Notes: generated by a model from the letters alone, not told the origin. 64,000 nt of DNA from Chryseobacterium sp. 6424 (GCF_003692615.1 NZ_CP023540.1:186001-250000), one strand, 5' to 3'; counted from the first letter of the stretch, positions 36,478 through 44,962 are shown. Numbers and translations: made by a program.

Positions 36478-38277
36478 CATCTGTCCATTATTTACAGGTG
36501 TCATCATGTCCATAAAATCGACCCATAAATTTAAAGTCAAATCAAGATTATACTTTTCGTTTAAAGTTTCTAGTTCTGAATGTAAAACAGACTTGTCAAT
36601 ACGCTTCGCTAATTTAACTAAATCAATTCTCATAAGAACATCTTTTGTAAAAGTTCTCTTAGCGTCAGAAAACGTTACTGATTGTAAAAGTTGAACTGTT
36701 GCATCAGAATTTAAAAGTATTAATGAGTATACAGCAAACTCAATTTTGTCAAAACCAATTAAATAACAAGTGTCATCCAACATTAAAGGTTTGTCATTCT
36801 GCGGAAGAATAAGCGTAAAATGAAATGTTTTATAAAGTCCTGAAATCGCAACTTTATATGGTTTGAATGAATAGTCGCCTATACCAAAAATTGAAAATGG
36901 CGGCTTGTTATTATAAATACTTGATTTTCTTGCACTAAAATTTTCTTGATGCTTTATCAAATATTGGTAAGTTTTTGGATAATCTGCTTTAATATAATTA
37001 GTGTCTTGTCCAACCTTTTTTTGAGTAACAATTGTGAATTTTCTTGATTGATCAATTAATGTATTTTTTAGGTCTGAACTTTTAAGAAGTCCATAAACTA
37101 ATCCATCTTCCAATTTTATTTCTTCATTCAAGCCATTTACATAGTGTCCATTAACATTATCAAGTTCCATAACTAAGGAACAGTCGTGTTTTAGACCTTG
37201 TCTCCAAACAAAAGGGCATTCCCCGTCAATATCTTTTGTATCAATATAAGTGTCAATGTTAGAAACAAATTTGCCATCAAACCAGCCAAAGCGTTTTGCT
37301 TTTCTTTGTTCTTGTTTTCTTTCTGTTCTTTTTATTGTTCTTAATTCATTTTGAGAATAGAAATCAAATTCACTACATTCAAATTCACTTTTTGAATTTA
37401 AATTACAAGAAAATAAGCACGCTTCTACTGAAACATTAAATTCTTTTTTGCTGTCAATACAAAGTTTTTCTAATTCAGAAATCGCATAATTTTTATTGAC
37501 TTGGTCAAATAAGATATTTTTTACAACACTGTTTTTTACCAACAATGCAACATTCCCATTAATCGTTTGAAAAGTTTCTATCATCATTAAGGTAATAAAT
37601 TCAGCAATGTCGAAATTGCCTTTACCTGTCATAGCATCTAAACCGCTATGATTTTTAAAATTCCTTTTCTTTGGAAGATTATCAGAATTAATACTTCCTA
37701 ATTTTGAGTTTGTTACCCAAGGAGGATTACCAATTACTAAAATATTGTTTTCAGCATACTGTTTTGCAATACTTTTAAAATTAAAGTCGAAAACACTACA
37801 ATGAGTTATTGAAATCTCTGGCTTTCTGCTGTTTGGATTTTCCAAATAATAGTTTATGATATTAAATTTAGTTTCCCATACATAAGGTTTATAAATTTCG
37901 ACACCAATAATATTTTTAATTTCATTAAAATTCTGTAACAAAGCAATTATGAAATTACCTTTTCCACATGTTGGCTCAATGACAATTTCAGGCGAAATTT
38001 CTTTTGTTTTTAGATAAAATGATACTTTATTTGCTAAATCTAAATTAGTTTGAAAATCTCCATATTCTGTTGCTCTATCTGGCTCTTCAACAATGTTTTG
38101 AGTTTCAGAAATTGTCTCTTTTAGAGCCTCTAATTCTTCATTATTATCGAAAAAGTCTGTGATGCCGAAGGCATCGTACACTTTTTGATTTGCCAATTCA
38201 TAAGATGCAGTGTTTTCCAGAATACGATTTAAGTAGTCTGAAACTTTATAATTAATATTGGCTTCAAAAATTTTCAT
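36463..38277 (-). CDS. DNA adenine (or N4-cytosine) methyltransferase of a type II R-M module
   Basis: 604 aa amino-methyltransferase. Motif I-like EPTCGKGNFIIALL binds S-adenosyl-methionine; motif IV is NPPW at ILVIGNPPWVTNSKLG, the catalytic N-methyl motif. The order (SAM motif before NPPW) is that of gamma-class enzymes. A long C-terminal part (about residues 330-600) without clear motifs would read the DNA target. The gene is very AT-rich; one 60-base line near 37021 has only 25% G+C, against about 45% in nearby genes. Its start overlaps the stop of the upstream endonuclease gene by one base (TAATG). The target site is not predictable. Confidence 0.85.
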   Translation of the reverse strand: MKIFEANINYKVSDYLNRILENTASYELANQKVYDAFGITDFFDNNEELEALKETISETQNIVEEPDRATEYGDFQTNLDLANKVSFYLKTKEISPEIVIEPTCGKGNFIIALLQNFNEIKNIIGVEIYKPYVWETKFNIINYYLENPNSRKPEISITHCSVFDFNFKSIAKQYAENNILVIGNPPWVTNSKLGSINSDNLPKKRNFKNHSGLDAMTGKGNFDIAEFITLMMIETFQTINGNVALLVKNSVVKNILFDQVNKNYAISELEKLCIDSKKEFNVSVEACLFSCNLNSKSEFECSEFDFYSQNELRTIKRTERKQEQRKAKRFGWFDGKFVSNIDTYIDTKDIDGECPFVWRQGLKHDCSLVMELDNVNGHYVNGLNEEIKLEDGLVYGLLKSSDLKNTLIDQSRKFTIVTQKKVGQDTNYIKADYPKTYQYLIKHQENFSARKSSIYNNKPPFSIFGIGDYSFKPYKVAISGLYKTFHFTLILPQNDKPLMLDDTCYLIGFDKIEFAVYSLILLNSDATVQLLQSVTFSDAKRTFTKDVLMRIDLVKLAKRIDKSVLHSELETLNEKYNLDLTLNLWVDFMDMMTPVNNGQMTMFG

Positions 38278-38960
38278 TATTTAGGTTTGTTGTAACTAAC
38301 AATTTTCTCTACGCCAGGAACATCATCGGTAAGATTTACAATTCTCTTGTATTGCAATCTCCATTGAAGTGCATTCGAAATAGTTAAGTATCCAATTGGG
38401 ATTTCTGTTGCTAAAATAATTCCAGCAATTTGTTGCAAAGTTATTTCATCAGCAGGCAATTTTATTCCTTCTAAAAATGCAACAATATCATCTTCATTTG
38501 CCTCAACCTTTTTCATATCGTTTAAAATACTTGTGGTTGTATAATCTGCGGTTCTTTCTTTTGAAACGAATGAACAACTCACAAAATTCAATATAGCTGT
38601 TTGAGTTGTTGGGTCATCTGTTTTGTCGTAAACGAATACAAGCAAATTATATCCAAGCCCAAGTATTTTCTGCTTTGCATCTTTGAATGGACAAGATGAC
38701 TGAGGTTGTTTAATTGAAGTAACCTTAATGTCTGTTAAAATATCTTCAGATGGAAGGTCAATTCCTTTTGCAGATGAGCCAACAGTTACAATGTATTTGT
38801 CGTTTAAATGTTTTTGAAATTTCTGTTCGATTAAAGTTCCAACAGCTTTGCCGTCAGTAATTCCAAAAAGTTCTTTATGCTGAAATTCGGATTGTTCAAC
38901 ACAAAATATTCGAGCTTCTTCTATTAACTTATCTAACGTCAGTTTTTCTTTTTGTTTCAT
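38277..38960 (-). CDS. Putative type II restriction endonuclease (PD-(D/E)XK type)
   Basis: 227 aa. The core GTLIEQKFQKHL, then GSSAKGIDLPSEDILTDIKVTS, has the shape of a PD-(D/E)XK site: Glu in helix 1, Asp in GIDLP, and D-I-K as the metal/catalytic pair. The rest (AGIILATEIPIGYLTISNAL) is helical. It lies first in the operon and is coupled to the methyltransferase by TAATG. The pairing with an N-methylase gene is the strongest argument; the sequence is not recognised as a named enzyme. Same AT-rich composition, so the two probably arrived together by transfer. Confidence 0.7.
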   Translation of the reverse strand: MKQKEKLTLDKLIEEARIFCVEQSEFQHKELFGITDGKAVGTLIEQKFQKHLNDKYIVTVGSSAKGIDLPSEDILTDIKVTSIKQPQSSCPFKDAKQKILGLGYNLLVFVYDKTDDPTTQTAILNFVSCSFVSKERTADYTTTSILNDMKKVEANEDDIVAFLEGIKLPADEITLQQIAGIILATEIPIGYLTISNALQWRLQYKRIVNLTDDVPGVEKIVSYNKPK

Positions 38961-39272
38961 TCGGTTAATTTACAGTTTGTATTCTAGTCGGTTTTGAGTT
39001 GTCACCAGTTTTTATTCATAGTTTGATTATAGTACAGTCGCTCATGGCTTTGCAGAACTCGTTTATATTACAAAAATAATCCATATCTCACAAACTCCCG
39101 TTGGCTTTGTATAAGAATCGTCAAACTTTCCTCCCGCTAATCTACCAAAAAAAACCTCCCACACAACAACTCTCCACCAAATTTATTTATGATATAATTC
39201 GCTTCTACCAAAAACCCTTAAAGACAATTAAAAATATCAATTGAATTCTTACCAATTCAGCAATAAATTTTT
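38961..39272. other. Non-coding AT-rich stretch upstream of the R-M module
   Basis: About 310 bases with no gene. No complete -33/-7 pair for the endonuclease gene was found on the minus strand; TATTTTTG at 39078-39071 is a possible -7 box but has no -33 partner. The text is AT-rich like the R-M genes up to about 39270. Confidence 0.5.
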
Positions 39273-39280
39273 TAATTTTG
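39273..39280 (+). promoter_or_regulatory. -7 box before the repeat/DUF6261 unit
   Basis: TAATTTTG fits TAnnTTTG. A transcript would start near 39287 and run through the 42-bp repeats before reaching the DUF6261 ATG at 39549, a leader of about 260 bases. Confidence 0.4.
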
Positions 39281-39352
39281 GTAGAGCCCCAAGAGAAGAA
39301 GCGCAGCATGATGCAGGTTGGTTTCAGCACACAGACGAGGCGCGATTGCTGA

Positions 39353-39519
39353 TTTTCCGGAAAGTTTAAAGCACGTGCGCGACAGACTTTCCGGCCTTCC
39401 GGAAAACCTCAAACACGCGTGCGACAAACTTTCCGGTAAGGCGGAAAAGGCAAAGCACCCGCGTAACAGACTTTCCGGTGAAGCGGAAAACCCGCTGCAC
39501 TCTGCATGGGATTTTCCGG
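39353..39519 (+). repeat. 42-bp tandem repeats with TTTCCGG/CCGGAAA hairpins
   Basis: CTTTCCGG recurs at 39387, 39429 and 39471, exactly 42 bp apart, with flanking partial copies at 39354 and 39512. After each one comes CGGAAA, so every unit holds a short inverted repeat. The unit is 14 codons and is open in the same frame as the downstream DUF6261 gene; translated units end in RLSG or KLSG and contain a Leu-Lys-His. There is no ATG between the upstream TGA (39309) and 39549. It could be a leader RNA with repeated stems or a degenerate translated N-terminal repeat. Confidence 0.8.
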
Positions 39520-39548
39520 CAATTTTTGAACATTTAAACACAAATATT

Positions 39549-40283
39549 ATGAATGCAATTGACCTAAGAATGCTCCGCAACGCCGAATACCTGCAGTACA
39601 TGAAAGATTTTGCGGGCATCATCAACCTCAACGATCCGGCTTCCCTGCAGATCGTCGCCAAACTCACCGCCTTCACCGAAAAGACCGGCGAGCTGGAAGA
39701 TCTCTTTAAAAAAGCCCAGGCCAACGACCGCACCCGCATCATCATGCAGCTGGATGAGCGGCGGGATAATGCCATCAACGGCATCGCGGCTTTCCTGTAG
39801 GGCTACGCTTACCATTACGAAGCCGACAAAAAGCAGCATGCCGAAAAACTGCTGGCCAATATGGCGATGTACGGCAGCGGTATTGCGCGCCAGAATTATC
39901 AGTCGGAGACCGCCACGCTGAACAATATGCTGAACGATTTCGCCAGCAAACCCGAACTGGCCGCGGCTGTCACCGCCTTCAGCCTGCAGCCCTGGCTCGA
40001 CGAGCTGCAGGATGCTAACACCCAGTTTAATGACGAATACCTCACCCGCACGCAGGAGTACGGCGCCGCCAATCCGGAGACCATCAAGTCGAAAAGGGAG
40101 CAGGTCAACGAGGCCTATTATGCCCTGCGCGACCGCATCGATGCGCTGCACACCCTTGTAGAAACGCCGCCATCGCCTTATACCACGGTGATCAATCAGC
40201 TAAACGCCCTCACCGATCAGTACAATGCATTGCTGCTGCACCGCGTAGCGCCGCCGGAAACGCCTGTGGGGCCAACGGAATAA
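39549..40283 (+). pseudogene. DUF6261 protein with internal TAG stop
   Basis: Helical protein of the DUF6261 family of Bacteroidota; function unknown. From ATG 39549 it reads MNAIDLRMLRNAEYLQYMKD..., reaches TAG at 39798-39800 after AINGIAAFL, and then continues in the same frame with GYAYHYEADKKQHAEKLLA to a stop at 40283. The second half is clearly the family's continuation (the GYxYHY segment). A single C-to-T change from CAG (Gln) would create the stop. If read through, the protein is about 244 aa. The gene is GC-rich (58% in one sampled line) beside the AT-rich R-M genes. Either a pseudogene, a sequence error, or rarely a readthrough case. Confidence 0.82.
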
Positions 40284-40353
40284 GCCTTAAGCAATAGGCT
40301 AATAAGCAATAAGCCTTAAGCCATACGCCATCGGCCAACAGCAGTTTCAAACA

Positions 40354-40391
40354 TGGGATTGCCGCGCTTCACTTCGTTCCGCTCGCAATGA
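40354..40391. repeat. REP-like imperfect inverted repeat
   Basis: Imperfect palindrome ATTGCCGCGC (from 40358) ... GCTCGCAAT (to 40389), about 32 bases, of a kind often dispersed in Flavobacteriia intergenic regions (recognised from general pattern, not by search). It is surrounded by short repeated AAGCC and CAGCAGCC words (40290-40450). Confidence 0.55.
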
Positions 40392-40486
40392 CTTTGTGTC
40401 TTTGTGGTTAAAAGCCAGCAGCCAGCAGCCATAAGCCCTACGCCATCAATTTTCATTAACTTTAAGGCTTAAACTAATTCAAAACT

Positions 40487-40514
40487 CAAAATTCAAAATT
40501 CAAAATTCAAAATC
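40487..40514. repeat. Four 7-bp tandem repeats before the SDR gene
   Basis: CAAAATT x3 plus CAAAATC at 40487-40514, ending 4 bp before ATG 40519. Such short repeats can change length by slippage and may shift promoter or ribosome-binding spacing. Confidence 0.75.
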
Positions 40515-40518
40515 TCTT

Positions 40519-41448
40519 ATGAAATACACACAACCTATGCTGCGCGAAGGAGCTCTCAAAGATAAAGTAGCCATTGTAACCGGTGGCGGCAGCGGCCTCG
40601 GCAAAGCCATGACCAAATATTTCCTCGAGCTCGGCGCGAAAGTGGTCATTACCTCCCGAAATCTGGAGAAACTGCAGGCCACCGCCAAAGAACTTAAGGA
40701 TGAATTGCGAAGCAATCGTGAATTCCAAAACAAAAATGAAAAAGATAATGAACAAACGGGCGGAAAAGTGCTTTGCGTGCAATGCGATGTAAGAAACTGG
40801 GATGAAGTAGAAGCCATGAAAGAAGCGGCGATCAAAGAATTCGGGCAGATTGATATTCTGCTGAACAATGCGGCCGGCAACTTCATTTCGCCTACCGAAA
40901 GACTCACGCATTCCGCATTTGATTCGATTCTGGATATTGTGCTTAAAGGAACAAAAAACTGTACGCTGTCTGTAGGTAAATATTGGATCGACAATAAAAT
41001 CCCGGGAACGGTTTTAAATATTGTCACGACTTATTCCTGGACGGGTTCGGCATACGTGGTGCCGTCAGCCTGCGCGAAAGCCGGCGTGCTCGCCATGACC
41101 AGAAGTTTAGCGGTGGAATGGGCGAAATACAGAATCCGTTTCAATGCCATCGCGCCGGGACCATTCCCGACAAAAGGTGCGTGGGACCGGCTGTTGCCGG
41201 GCGACCTGCAGGAAAAATTCGATATGAGGAAGAAAGTACCGCTCAGAAGAGTTGGCGAACATCAGGAGCTGGCCAATCTGGCGGCGTATCTGGTTTCAGA
41301 TTATTCGGCGTACATGAACGGCGAAGTAGTGACCATCGATGGAGGCGAATGGCTTCAGGGCGCGGGAGAATTCAATATGCTGGAAGAGATTCCACAAGAA
41401 ATGTGGGATATGCTGGAGGCGATGATCAAGGCGAAGAAAAGTCATTAG
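40519..41448 (+). CDS. SDR oxidoreductase, 2,4-dienoyl-CoA reductase (DECR) type
   Basis: 309 aa Rossmann-fold enzyme. NADP-binding VTGGGSGLGKAM, LLNNAAGNF, and the DECR-type SACAKAGVLAMTRSLAVEWA in place of the usual Tyr-x-x-x-Lys arrangement, then FNAIAPGPFPTKGA. Most likely reduces 2,4-dienoyl-CoA during breakdown of unsaturated fatty acids. A charged insert (NREFQNKNEKDNEQT, about residue 70) is unusual. It starts right after four 7-bp repeats and ends near a hairpin that also serves the converging hydrolase gene. Confidence 0.85.
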   Translation: MKYTQPMLREGALKDKVAIVTGGGSGLGKAMTKYFLELGAKVVITSRNLEKLQATAKELKDELRSNREFQNKNEKDNEQTGGKVLCVQCDVRNWDEVEAMKEAAIKEFGQIDILLNNAAGNFISPTERLTHSAFDSILDIVLKGTKNCTLSVGKYWIDNKIPGTVLNIVTTYSWTGSAYVVPSACAKAGVLAMTRSLAVEWAKYRIRFNAIAPGPFPTKGAWDRLLPGDLQEKFDMRKKVPLRRVGEHQELANLAAYLVSDYSAYMNGEVVTIDGGEWLQGAGEFNMLEEIPQEMWDMLEAMIKAKKSH

Positions 41449-41459
41449 GTCTCCATAAC

Positions 41460-41484
41460 AAACGCTCTGGGAAACCAGAGCGTT
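41460..41484. terminator. Bidirectional hairpin between SDR and hydroxyisourate hydrolase genes
   Basis: Stem AACGCTCTGG (41461-41470) / CCAGAGCGTT (41475-41484) with a GAAA loop, between the converging genes. T tracts are short on both sides. Confidence 0.7.
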
Positions 41485-41492
41485 TATCACTT

Positions 41493-41900
41493 TTAATTTC
41501 CCCTGTATGTAGAATATCCGAAGGCAGACAGGGTAATCGGCACATGATAATGGCTGTCATCCTTTATCTGGAACACCACATCAATGAAGGGGTAAAAACT
41601 TTCCTTACCGTCTTTTTTAAAATACTCGCTGGTGTAAAATGTTAATTTATAAATTCCAAGATTTGATTTTTCTGAACTTAAGAAATCTCCAATCCGTCCG
41701 TTAAGGTCTGTTTTCTTTTGGTCTACAAACGACCACGCCTTGGTCTGCTCGTCATATTTTTCTAATTTAATTGAAATGTCCTTTGCTGGTGAGCCTTTTG
41801 AAATATCTAAAATATGAGTTGATAGCTGGTGCTTGCTTTTTTGCCCGAACGCCAGGGTGGTGATTAGACATAAAAATACGGTGTAAATTAATTTTTCCAT
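41493..41900 (-). CDS. Secreted 5-hydroxyisourate hydrolase (transthyretin-like)
   Basis: 135 aa. Signal peptide (VFLCLITTLAFGQ) then the HIUase fold: HQLSTHILDISKGSPAKDIS with the active-site His, an Arg-containing strand DLNGRIGDF, and the C-terminal YSTYRGN, close to the family tetrapeptide YRGS. Most bacterial HIUases are cytoplasmic and work with urate oxidase; a signal peptide here implies a periplasmic enzyme. No other purine-degrading gene lies nearby. Confidence 0.9.
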   Translation of the reverse strand: MEKLIYTVFLCLITTLAFGQKSKHQLSTHILDISKGSPAKDISIKLEKYDEQTKAWSFVDQKKTDLNGRIGDFLSSEKSNLGIYKLTFYTSEYFKKDGKESFYPFIDVVFQIKDDSHYHVPITLSAFGYSTYRGN

Positions 41901-42067
41901 TGTTATATTTATTAAATGTTCGCTTTTGTTGTATTGCTGCTAAAGCATAATCCATCAAAAGTGATGGCTTTTGCTTGTATGGGCGCACTATACCAAATGT
42001 CAGGCCTTTTCATGTCTTGTAAGCTAATATTCAGAATAAGTTTTTGCAAATTTCTGAACAACAAAAA

Positions 42068-42090
42068 AACGCCCTGAAAATCAGAGCGTT
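42068..42090 (-). terminator. Terminator beside the tRNA-like remnant
   Basis: Read on the minus strand: AACGCTCTGA, loop TTT, TCAGGGCGTT and a T run (one mismatch). No minus-strand gene ends nearby; the downstream position relative to the tRNA-like fragment is what a tRNA terminator would have. Confidence 0.7.
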
Positions 42091-42101
42091 AATTCAAAAT
42101 T

Positions 42102-42118
42102 TGTAGACCCACAGGGAG
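42102..42118 (-). other. Possible tRNA 3'-end remnant / attachment site
   Basis: On the minus strand CTCCCTGTGGGTCTACA looks like the 3' side of a T-arm plus acceptor strand, followed by about 11 bp and a tRNA-type terminator. The rest of a tRNA is missing upstream. Integrating elements that enter at tRNA 3' ends leave such fragments. The metal-resistance region starts to the right, where the element would be. Only about 17 bp support this. Confidence 0.3.
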
Positions 42119-42765
42119 TATTTGTTCAAACCAATAAAGCAATATAAGTCATCATTTTGCTGACAGTAAGTAAGTTATATAATTTCATAAAACCATAAGG
42201 CATCGTATAAACCATTAAACAATCACTAATTTAGTCCCTGATTTTAGAAGTGGGGACTAAACAGACTCAGATCCAAACCCGCACAACATTAATTACTGAC
42301 GCCTGGCAACAGCCTGCGGAATTTCCTCTATAAATGTCATTTGGGGTGATATATAAAAACTTGATGCTCATCTTTTAGCAACGTGACCAATGCGAAATAA
42401 ATCTAAATTCACTAGTTTGAATTTGGGTAATTTTAGTATAAAAACGACCTCTTTGTAATGGTGTCGCATGCAGACCATTGAAGAAAATCTGGTAGGCAAT
42501 CGTCATGGTGGTATGTCCGCCGGCACATAGGAATATTGCTGTGCGCGATGGCGAAAGTGAATAATGCTGCTATATCATTCCGCGGAGAAACAGTATTTTA
42601 TTTGATAATTTATGTGATCAACTATTAGATTTCTGCACCATTTTTCTGCGTACAGTGAAGGGGTGCCGAGGAATTGTTGCTCTTAAATTGGAAGTAACCT
42701 TCTAGATTATAATCCCGCTGGCATGAGGGGCACTATACGCAACACTTAAATTTTTACCCCAGAAC

Positions 42766-42790
42766 GAAAAAAACGGACCGAAGCCCGCTT
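42766..42790 (-). terminator. Terminator of the czc/zinc-ATPase operon
   Basis: Minus strand AAGCGGGC, TTCG tetraloop, GTCCGTTT and a T run, directly after the Zn/Cd ATPase stop. Confidence 0.85.
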
Positions 42791-42793
42791 TGT

Positions 42794-44914
42794 TTAAAAT
42801 TTCATTTTCTGAATTCTTACTGCATTTAATATGGCAAGAAGAGCTACACCCACATCGGCGAATACAGCTTCCCACATTGTGGCTAAACCGCCCGCTCCTA
42901 AAACGAGAACAATGGCTTTTACTCCAAATGCCAATGCAATATTCTGCCACACAATTTTTTTAGTCTGCTTCCCAATATTAATGGCCATCGGGATCTTGGA
43001 AGGTTTATCGTCCTGAATTACTACATCGGCAGTTTCAATGGTTGCGTCGCTACCTAGACCGCCCATCGCTATTCCCACATCGCTTAATGCCACTACGGGT
43101 GCATCATTAACCCCGTCTCCGACAAAGGCCACGGTTTCGTTGCGCGATTTTATTTCTTTGACTTTATTCACTTTATCCTCCGGCAACAAGTCGCCAAAGG
43201 CATTTTGAATACCCAGTTTTTCGGCGACCGCTTTCACCACGGTTGATTTATCGCCGCTCAACATGGTCACTTTTACTCCTAAACTCTTCAGTTTCTTTAC
43301 TGTTTCCGCTGCATCTTCCTTGATGCTGTCGGCAATGGTAATGTATCCTGCAAATTTTCCTTCATATGCAATGGCAATCAAGGTTTCTACTATATCATCA
43401 GGGTTAATATCGTACTGGATACCGAATTTATCCATGAGTTTGAAGTTCCCCACGAGTAACTGTTTTCCCTGATAATCCCCTTTCAAACCATGCCCGGCAA
43501 TCTCTTCGATGTTGTTGATTACAACATTGTGATCAGGCTCTCCGAGGTGTTCATGAATGGCCGTCGCGACGGGATGAGTGGATGAATTTTCAATAACATT
43601 TACCATCCTAAGAATTGAATCTTTGTCGAGTTCGGGCTGCATGTTGACTGACTGTACTTTGAAGACCCCTTCCGTCATGGTTCCGGTTTTGTCCATGACC
43701 ACATTTTTAATGTCTGCGATAACGTCAAGGAAATTGCTTCCTTTAAATAAAATTCCGTTCCGGCTTGCTGCACCGATGCCGCCAAAGTAACCGAGCGGAA
43801 TGCTGATAACCAATGCGCAAGGACAGGAGATTACCAGAAAAATCAGGGCGCGGTATAACCAATCTCTAAAAATGTAATCCTCTACAAAGAAGTAAGGCAA
43901 CAAGCAGATTGCCACCGCGAGGAATACCACTATCGGTGTATAAATGCGGGCAAATTTCCTGATGAACAATTCTGTGGGTGCTTTCTGTGCCGTCGCGTTT
44001 TGTACCAGTTCCAGAATCTTGGAAAGTTTTGAATCTGCATAAGGTGTATTTACTCTCACCTGTGCAACGGTATTCAGGTTGATCATTCCGGCAAGAACAG
44101 TATCGCCTTTCTGCTTAGTATCGGGCTTGCTTTCCCCGGTTAGTGCCGAGGTATTAAAGGAAGCGCTATCGGAGATCAACACCCCATCGAGGGCCAATTT
44201 TTCGCCGGGTTTGAGCTGAATGAGGGAATCGAGTCCCACTTCAGCAGCTTTAACGGTTTGGGGTCGATTGTCGACTAAAATCGTGACTTCATCGGGGCGC
44301 TGATCCAGCAGTTTAGCGATATTCCCCTTGGCACGCTGAACGGCTAAAGTCTGAAAGACTTCGCCAACTGAATAGAAAAGCATGACCGCCACCCCTTCAG
44401 GATATTCGCCAATTGCGAACGCCCCAATAGTAGCTATAGACATCAGGAAAAACTCCGAAAACACATCACCCTTCCGGATACTTTCAATCGCTTCCTTAAG
44501 AACCGGCAAACCTACCGGAAGATATGCCGCCGCATACCAGCCAATACGTACCCAGTCCTTGAACCAAGATTGAGGGATTAAATAATCCATCGCCAATCCG
44601 GTCATCAAAATCACGAATGAAATAATTGCAGGCAGAAAAAGCTGAAAGGTTGATTTTTCCTGTTTAGAATGATCGTGTCCATCTTCATCGGCATGTTCAG
44701 CAGCATGGTTTGAGCCGTCATCAGTGGGATGCTTTTCAGTATCGGGAGTCATTTTCTTTATTGGGGCATAGACTTTATCGGTCGTTGCGCAACAACCGTC
44801 TTCGACTAATTTTTCAGCCCCCGCATTTTTATATATTTTCCCTTCCTGAGGCGTGCAGCACAGCTGATTGCCATTTTCGTCGTAGGTATGAATATGTGAT
44901 TTATTATTTGCCAT
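42794..44914 (-). CDS. Zn/Cd/Pb-exporting P1B-ATPase (ZntA/CadA type)
   Basis: 706 aa heavy-metal ATPase in the inner membrane. The N-terminal 90 residues have no HMA fold but carry CC, GCC and a His/Asp-rich stretch, likely a metal-sensing tail. Then the P1B core: actuator TGES (SALTGESKPDTKQ), membrane CPC (364-366), phosphorylation DKTGT (408-412), GDGVNDAPV. The last helices read WEAVFADVGVALLAILNAVR; the Asp in this segment marks the Zn/Cd/Pb (P1B-2) group. Follows czcB after 48 bp and closes the operon. Confidence 0.92.
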   Translation of the reverse strand: MANNKSHIHTYDENGNQLCCTPQEGKIYKNAGAEKLVEDGCCATTDKVYAPIKKMTPDTEKHPTDDGSNHAAEHADEDGHDHSKQEKSTFQLFLPAIISFVILMTGLAMDYLIPQSWFKDWVRIGWYAAAYLPVGLPVLKEAIESIRKGDVFSEFFLMSIATIGAFAIGEYPEGVAVMLFYSVGEVFQTLAVQRAKGNIAKLLDQRPDEVTILVDNRPQTVKAAEVGLDSLIQLKPGEKLALDGVLISDSASFNTSALTGESKPDTKQKGDTVLAGMINLNTVAQVRVNTPYADSKLSKILELVQNATAQKAPTELFIRKFARIYTPIVVFLAVAICLLPYFFVEDYIFRDWLYRALIFLVISCPCALVISIPLGYFGGIGAASRNGILFKGSNFLDVIADIKNVVMDKTGTMTEGVFKVQSVNMQPELDKDSILRMVNVIENSSTHPVATAIHEHLGEPDHNVVINNIEEIAGHGLKGDYQGKQLLVGNFKLMDKFGIQYDINPDDIVETLIAIAYEGKFAGYITIADSIKEDAAETVKKLKSLGVKVTMLSGDKSTVVKAVAEKLGIQNAFGDLLPEDKVNKVKEIKSRNETVAFVGDGVNDAPVVALSDVGIAMGGLGSDATIETADVVIQDDKPSKIPMAINIGKQTKKIVWQNIALAFGVKAIVLVLGAGGLATMWEAVFADVGVALLAILNAVRIQKMKF

Positions 44915-44962
44915 AAGTTTTATTTTAAATGATGAGTTTGAGTAATTTTGATTATGGATTTT

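Larger units (their letters stand above)
41901..42793. other. 0.9-kb gene-free region at the edge of the metal island
   Basis: No open frame over 60 codons that looks real. It holds two terminators (42068-42090 and 42766-42790) and a possible tRNA 3'-end remnant (42102-42118). Around 42440-42600, minus-strand translation gives scattered protein-like text, perhaps a decayed gene. Nothing else was recognised. Confidence 0.6.

Noticed and set aside
36425..36694. Plus-strand frame at the 3' end of the methyltransferase gene
   Set aside because: Antisense to a coding region and AT-rich by chance.
39353..39519. CRISPR array
   Set aside because: Repeats are direct tandem units without unique spacers, and no cas gene is near.
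39272..39784. 170-codon minus-strand frame over the repeats
   Set aside because: Open only because the 42-bp repeat length is a multiple of three; the sense strand has DUF6261.
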